This document shows positions 59,591-64,000 of a stretch of DNA of 64,000 nt, in pieces. The DNA is from Dryomyza anilis (Eukaryota > Arthropoda > Insecta > Diptera > Dryomyzidae). Every line of letters starts with the position of its first letter. The first letter of the stretch is position 1. The stretch lies in the NCBI GenBank assembly GCA_951804985.1, contig OX638132.1, positions 106,549,737-106,613,736 on the forward strand, given 5' to 3'. Below the pieces are notes generated by a model that was not told the DNA's origin, ran no database searches, and saw nothing but the letters and a program-made list of their open reading frames with translations. A program made the translations under genes and the position numbers.

Positions 59591-60305
59591 ATACCCTACA
59601 CTAAGAGTGAAAGGGTATATTCAGTTTGGTACGCCGTTTGTAACACCCAGAAGGAAGCATCTCCGGTATGGAAAAGTATATATATTCTTGATCAGCATGA
59701 CCTCCTGAGTCGATTTAGCGATGTCCGTCTGTCCGTCTGTCTGTCCGTCTGTCTGTCTGTTGAAATCCCTACTACTTTTAAAATTGAAGAGCTAGATAAA
59801 TGAAACTTATAACTTAGATTACTAATATACCTACGCTGTATGTGCGAAAAAATTGGCGAGATCGGTCCATTGTGACCTATGATCCGACCACTTATGTTCA
59901 AATACCTCATATAAAATGTACATATAAAGATCAATTTTTATGTATACGTGCTTAGATAAACTTTTTTGGTCAAATATATATTGATATCATGCTCAAATAG
60001 ATTATAATAATGTTTTCCGGCAAAAAGACTTATGGTTCACAAAAAAAAAAAATCGAAATTCGGTACACCTACCCATTTGTAAATATGGGTATCAAATGAA
60101 TGGAAATTCTTCAGCGATTGAATGTTTGTAGTTATTTTCAGGATTCATATACCCTGGTGACCTATATATCACTTTGAATGGTAACCACACATATGTGTAG
60201 GGTATTTATAGTCGGCTTAGACCGACTATAATTTTGATAATCCTAACTATCATAATTACACCTACTTTAAAATTTCCCATGTGATCTAACCTTCCCAACT
60301 GGTTT
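59591..60305 (+). mobile_element. DINE-1-like element, copy 5
   Basis: A full-length copy, very close to copy 2 at 37561, with a shorter GTCy microsatellite (59727-59762). It lies in the loop of the second foldback-like structure. Confidence 0.9.
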
Positions 60306-60770
60306 TAAATTGAAAACAACACATTTATATTTTCAGGCAAATTGTATGTCAATTTCATAATTTATTAAAAGGAATCGGAAACAAAAACATTACCTTTATA
60401 AACAAAAAGAAATATATTGACATTAATATACAGAAAACATAAATAAAAACAAATATCGCACTGACTTTTGTACACAGAAAAATATTTCATGAAGTACACC
60501 AAGGTGTGTTAAATACACCTTGAAGTACACAAATTATACAAAAAAACAAATTACAATAAGGCCAATTTAATATCGAAAATCCCGGGATTTCAGTTTTAAA
60601 TCCCGGAACTATTTCGATACTGATTTTAGGCAATAAATCCATTATATAGAACAAAATTTACAGCATATGCTGTAAAAAATGCATTTGACGTTGTGTATGC
60701 ATTTATTTCGTGAAAACTAAATAATGCCTAGGAACATTTCATTGATCAACACTGTGCTTTGCATAAATAG

Positions 60771-61874
60771 GGGGCATCCCCTGAGTGTTGGTTAATCTGT
60801 AAAAAAAAAATCAATCCATCAAACTTAATTTTAAGTTTCGACATAGGTCATTGATATGGTGTTCAGAATAAGAATTATGTGCCGACATAGTTATTTTTAG
60901 TCTATTATTTTCATTCGTTCATTTACATAAATTGAATAAATATGCTGGTAGTGGCAAAATTATCACTTTTCAATAAACAAATCTTATTTTTTTTATTGAC
61001 TGTTATGATATTGAATAAGATTAGTCCCGAATTCAGCCTTTGGTCAGACACACAATATTTGGCTCAGCTGATACCAAAGAACTCAAAACAAAAAATACTT
61101 ACTCTATACTAATACAACTTTTTTACTGACTACCATTTTTTGTATTTTTTTTTTATTTAACCCTATGTTTATTATCGTTTGCATTTCAATGTCCTTTCTG
61201 TAGGTCGTGTTGTGCTCTATGTCTGACTGGCATTTGTCTCATTTCACATTTTTCTCATTATTTGCTCCATCTTCTATGCCACACTGTTCACCACGTTGTT
61301 GTGCATTTCGCGCGCTTTCTCAAATGTCTAAGGATTTCATCCTTATGCTTCGGCTACTCGATTATTCCTGTGTTCTGGTGACACACCCAACAACAAATCA
61401 CACTGTACATTTGTCACACACACACCTAAAACGTGCAGGCAGCGCTACATAATTATTTGGGTGCTGTCTTCAATTGCATTCCTTTACTTTGTCTTTCTTC
61501 TTGACTGCTCTTTAAGAATTTATATGGTTGGCGAAATCATCAAACGTCGTACGAAAAGATATTTTTGGGTAGCGAGTCATTTAGGATACGATATTGGTTA
61601 AATAAAACCCCTTTTTTTACAAAATATTCAATAAGTATTTTATCTATGTTACATGTAAATAACACACAAAACAAATAAAGAATTTTCTTATTTATCCATG
61701 AGCTGAGTATGATATTCCAATGGACATCAAGATTATTACCAAGGCCTTATACTCAGTTTTCAAATTATCTTGTTTTTCTATATATTTTGGACTTCGACTT
61801 CTTAGCTATTTGTATTTTCTGACTGTTTTCTGTATTTGGTATTCCATTGAAAATATTTCGTCACATATTTTGAA
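60771..61874. other. Stretch without recognisable gene
   Basis: The segment 61200-61460 is less A/T-rich and open for 81 codons (plus), but has no known motif. Confidence 0.45.
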
Positions 61875-62838
61875 AATAACACTGTTAAATTCGGGTGGAT
61901 CTGAGTTATGACCAATCAAACCAGAGCTGTAAGGTTGGATTACGATTACTTTTGATTACGATTACTAAAGAATCGTAATAAAAATTTTTGACTACAATTA
62001 GAAATAATCAAAAAGTAATTTGATTCTTAGTACATTTTTTGATTATTTTCACGACTACTTTAAAATAATCAAAAACTCCGACTACTTTTTTTTGATTACT
62101 TGAAAATAATCAAAAAAAAATAATCCGACTACTTTTTTATGACTACTATTTTATGATTATTTTTTGATTATCAAACAGTCGAAAAATAATCTAAAATTGG
62201 TATTAATGGTAAACTGGCCGATTTCTTATAATTAAATTGGCTACCACAACTAAACAAATTGGTTGTGCCAATTGTATTCATTAGTTGTGTGAACTGATAC
62301 GCAGTTTTGCAACAACTGAATCAGTCGATGTTGACAGAACTAAATAAATGTTGACAAAACTAAATAACACTGTTAAATTCGGGTGGATCTGAGTTATGAC
62401 CAATCAAACCAGAGCTGTAAGGTTGGATTACGATTACTTTTGATTACGATTACTAAAGAATCGTAATAAAAAATTTTGACTACAATTAGAAATAATCAAA
62501 AAGTAATTTGATTATTAGTACATTTTTTGATTATTTTCACGACTACTTTAAAATAATCAAAAACTCCGACTACTTTTTTTTGATTACTTGAAAATAATCA
62601 AAAAAAATAATCCGACTACTTTTTTATGACTACTATTTTATGATTATTTTTTGATTATCAAACAGTCGAAAAATAATCTAAAATTGGTATTAATGGTAAA
62701 CTGGCCGATTTCTTATAATTAAATTGGCTACCACAACTAAACAAATTGGTTGTGCCAATTGTATTCATTAGTTGTGTGAACTGATACGCAGTTTTGCAAC
62801 AACTGAATCAGTCGATGTTGACAGAACTAAATAAATCG
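61875..62838 (+). repeat. Recent 488-bp tandem duplication
   Basis: AATAACACTGTTAAATTCGG starts both units (61875 and 62363), and they differ only at a few bases and A-run lengths. Each unit carries a cluster of GATTAC/TAATC-type motifs (TTTGATTACGATTACT, ACTACTTTTTTTTGATTACT, AATAATCAAAAA) that can fold back, then a less repetitive part with CAACTGAATCAGTCG. Confidence 0.93.
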
Positions 62839-64000
62839 GTTGGCGAAAAAAGACGGTTGTCCCAACTGATTCGTGCTTTGGGTGTAGAGGTATGTTCCAG
62901 TTTTCGATCAAATCCGATTATACCTGCCAAATTCTAAACAAACGATTTTGAATTTATTATTGTCCACACGAATTGAAAACGTTGAAGTCAAAGCATGCTG
63001 TTTAAATTCATTTCAAAAATTATTAATGTGCTAAGATATCGAATCTAAAAGTAAAAACGTTTGTTTAAAAATTTTCATACGAAATTCGATCAAAAGTTGG
63101 AATATCCCCTTATATTCCAATCCTTAAAAATGTAGAAAATGTAGCAGATCATAATTTGAAATTCCCCGCCATAAGTGGACCATTCCCCGATTACCCACTA
63201 AGACTAAATTTCTCCACAAATAGGGGAATTCCCCTGCAGTTGGCATCACTGCTTGTAATGTTTAATAGGAACTCGACTTCGTTTGGCGAGATCAACAAAT
63301 TCGTTTAATGGCTGCTAGTTGATCCGTTCGAAGCATTCGATCGATTTCCTCGTCCATAAATCTAAATTTTAATGCGGTGGCGTTTGTGGATGAAGTACTT
63401 TGGTTTCTTATGAGAAATGACAAATTAAAATAAAAACCTAACACATGTTCGTAAAGTAGAACATTTCGTCCGTATGCGAATAAGAACATAGTATATATAG
63501 TATGCACGTTGTCAAAGCAACTCTTGTGCGAGACCCTTGGCGAATCACAATGCCCAGTGGAATATCCACCTAATCGAAAAACACATGGCGCAAAGTCGTC
63601 ACCAAAGCTTTCATAATCAACACACATAAGCTATTCGCTGAATTTTTTGCTCTTTCTCAAAATACAAATGAGTTGTTCATATTGTTTAAGTTTATTTGTT
63701 AAACCTTTTTTTTAGATTTTACATATACAAATGTTATAAGAAGTTGGTATAAGCAGACCGATTGATTACACAGTACAACTCAGTACAAAATATCAATATT
63801 CTAATTGTCAATAATACCATTTGGTCCTATTTTGGTAAACAAAATATTTAAAAAGTATTATAGTTTTAACAGAATAAATGTAATACTCTATTACTAGAGA
63901 ACGCCGAGCATAAATACAAGTATTAATTGAAATTTGCGTAAAATTGTTAACTATGAGTTAACGTTAATCGATGGAAATCGGTTAGTTAAACCCGAGTGGA
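62839..64000. other. End of window: unassigned open frame and element-like end
   Basis: A minus-strand frame at 63292-63627 (111 codons) includes KFRFMDEEIDRMLRTDQLAA but no recognisable domain. GGGGAATTCCCC (63223-63234) is followed by GTTGGCATCACTG (63239-63251), which resembles an inverted hAT end. Its partner was not found. Confidence 0.3.

Larger units (their letters stand above)
58210..60770. mobile_element. Second foldback-like inverted repeat, ~400-bp arms
   Basis: The left arm (58210-58435 plus 59199-59369) and right arm (60371-60770) are reverse complements over about 400 bp with few differences, from CTATTTATGCAAAGCACAGT to GTTTCCGATTCC. Both arms contain a TCCGGGATTTAAAACTGAAA motif near AATCCCGGGATT. 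Only the left arm carries a DINE-like insertion, so the right arm shows the empty site. The loop holds direct repeat A and another DINE-like copy. No target duplication is seen. Confidence 0.82.

Noticed and set aside
63292..63627. 111-codon minus frame as a host exon
   Set aside because: No recognisable domain or splice context; kept only as an unassigned frame.

Overview
The window reads as A/T-rich, repeat-dominated intergenic or heterochromatic DNA of a higher fly (Diptera). The main evidence is a family of about 0.63-0.76 kb elements (five near-complete copies plus fragments). Their head (ATACCCTACACTAAGAGTGA..AGGGTAT), their GTCC/GTCT microsatellite and their internal AAGTATATATATTCTTGATC segment closely resemble what I remember of the Drosophila DINE-1/INE-1 (mini-me, Helentron-derived) family. 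Insect-type non-LTR retrotransposon relics support this. I find no confident host protein-coding gene, no functional tRNA or rRNA gene and no prokaryotic feature. Most open frames are by-products of repeats.

Layout. 1-1984: scraps of repeats. 1985-17760: the centrepiece. A degenerate non-LTR retrotransposon (LINE, + strand) is split by a 5524-bp foldback element (2185-7708). The element has perfectly inverted ends, arms built of a ~182-bp tandem repeat (17 units left, about 10-11 right) and a 9-bp target duplication, AGATGGAAT. A 7557-bp block starting inside the left arm (2612-10168) is then repeated head to tail (10169-17723) almost without change; I found two substitutions and two homopolymer indels. 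The breakpoints share GGCTT. 17760-31564: A/T-rich non-autonomous DNA elements, an evolving 15-bp minisatellite, a hAT-type element with an 8-bp target duplication (28204-28862), a chimera of two LINE relics (28944-29825) and a G+C-richer stretch of spaced GCAC-nn-GTGC dyads (29826-30150).

31565-41109: DINE-like copies, a small inverted-repeat element, a perfect 21-bp hairpin, and a nearly pure 8-bp microsatellite of about 1.68 kb (39433-41109). 41561-43390: a diverged tandem repeat split by a hAT-like element with an 8-bp target duplication. 49723-50577: an 855-bp inverted-repeat element carrying two divergent tRNA-like, Pol III-type units. 52891-53767: a DINE-like copy holding a 166-bp Harbinger-type MITE with TTA duplication. 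58093-60770: a second, smaller foldback-like structure in which only one arm carries a DINE-like insertion. 61875-62838: a recent 488-bp tandem duplication.

The features do not form a pathway. They record layered insertions: LINE first, foldback into the LINE, then tandem duplication of the locus; and DINE-like elements that landed in older repeats and were themselves hit by a MITE. Because palindromes and near-identical tandem copies are hard to assemble, the duplicated region should be judged with long reads spanning it.
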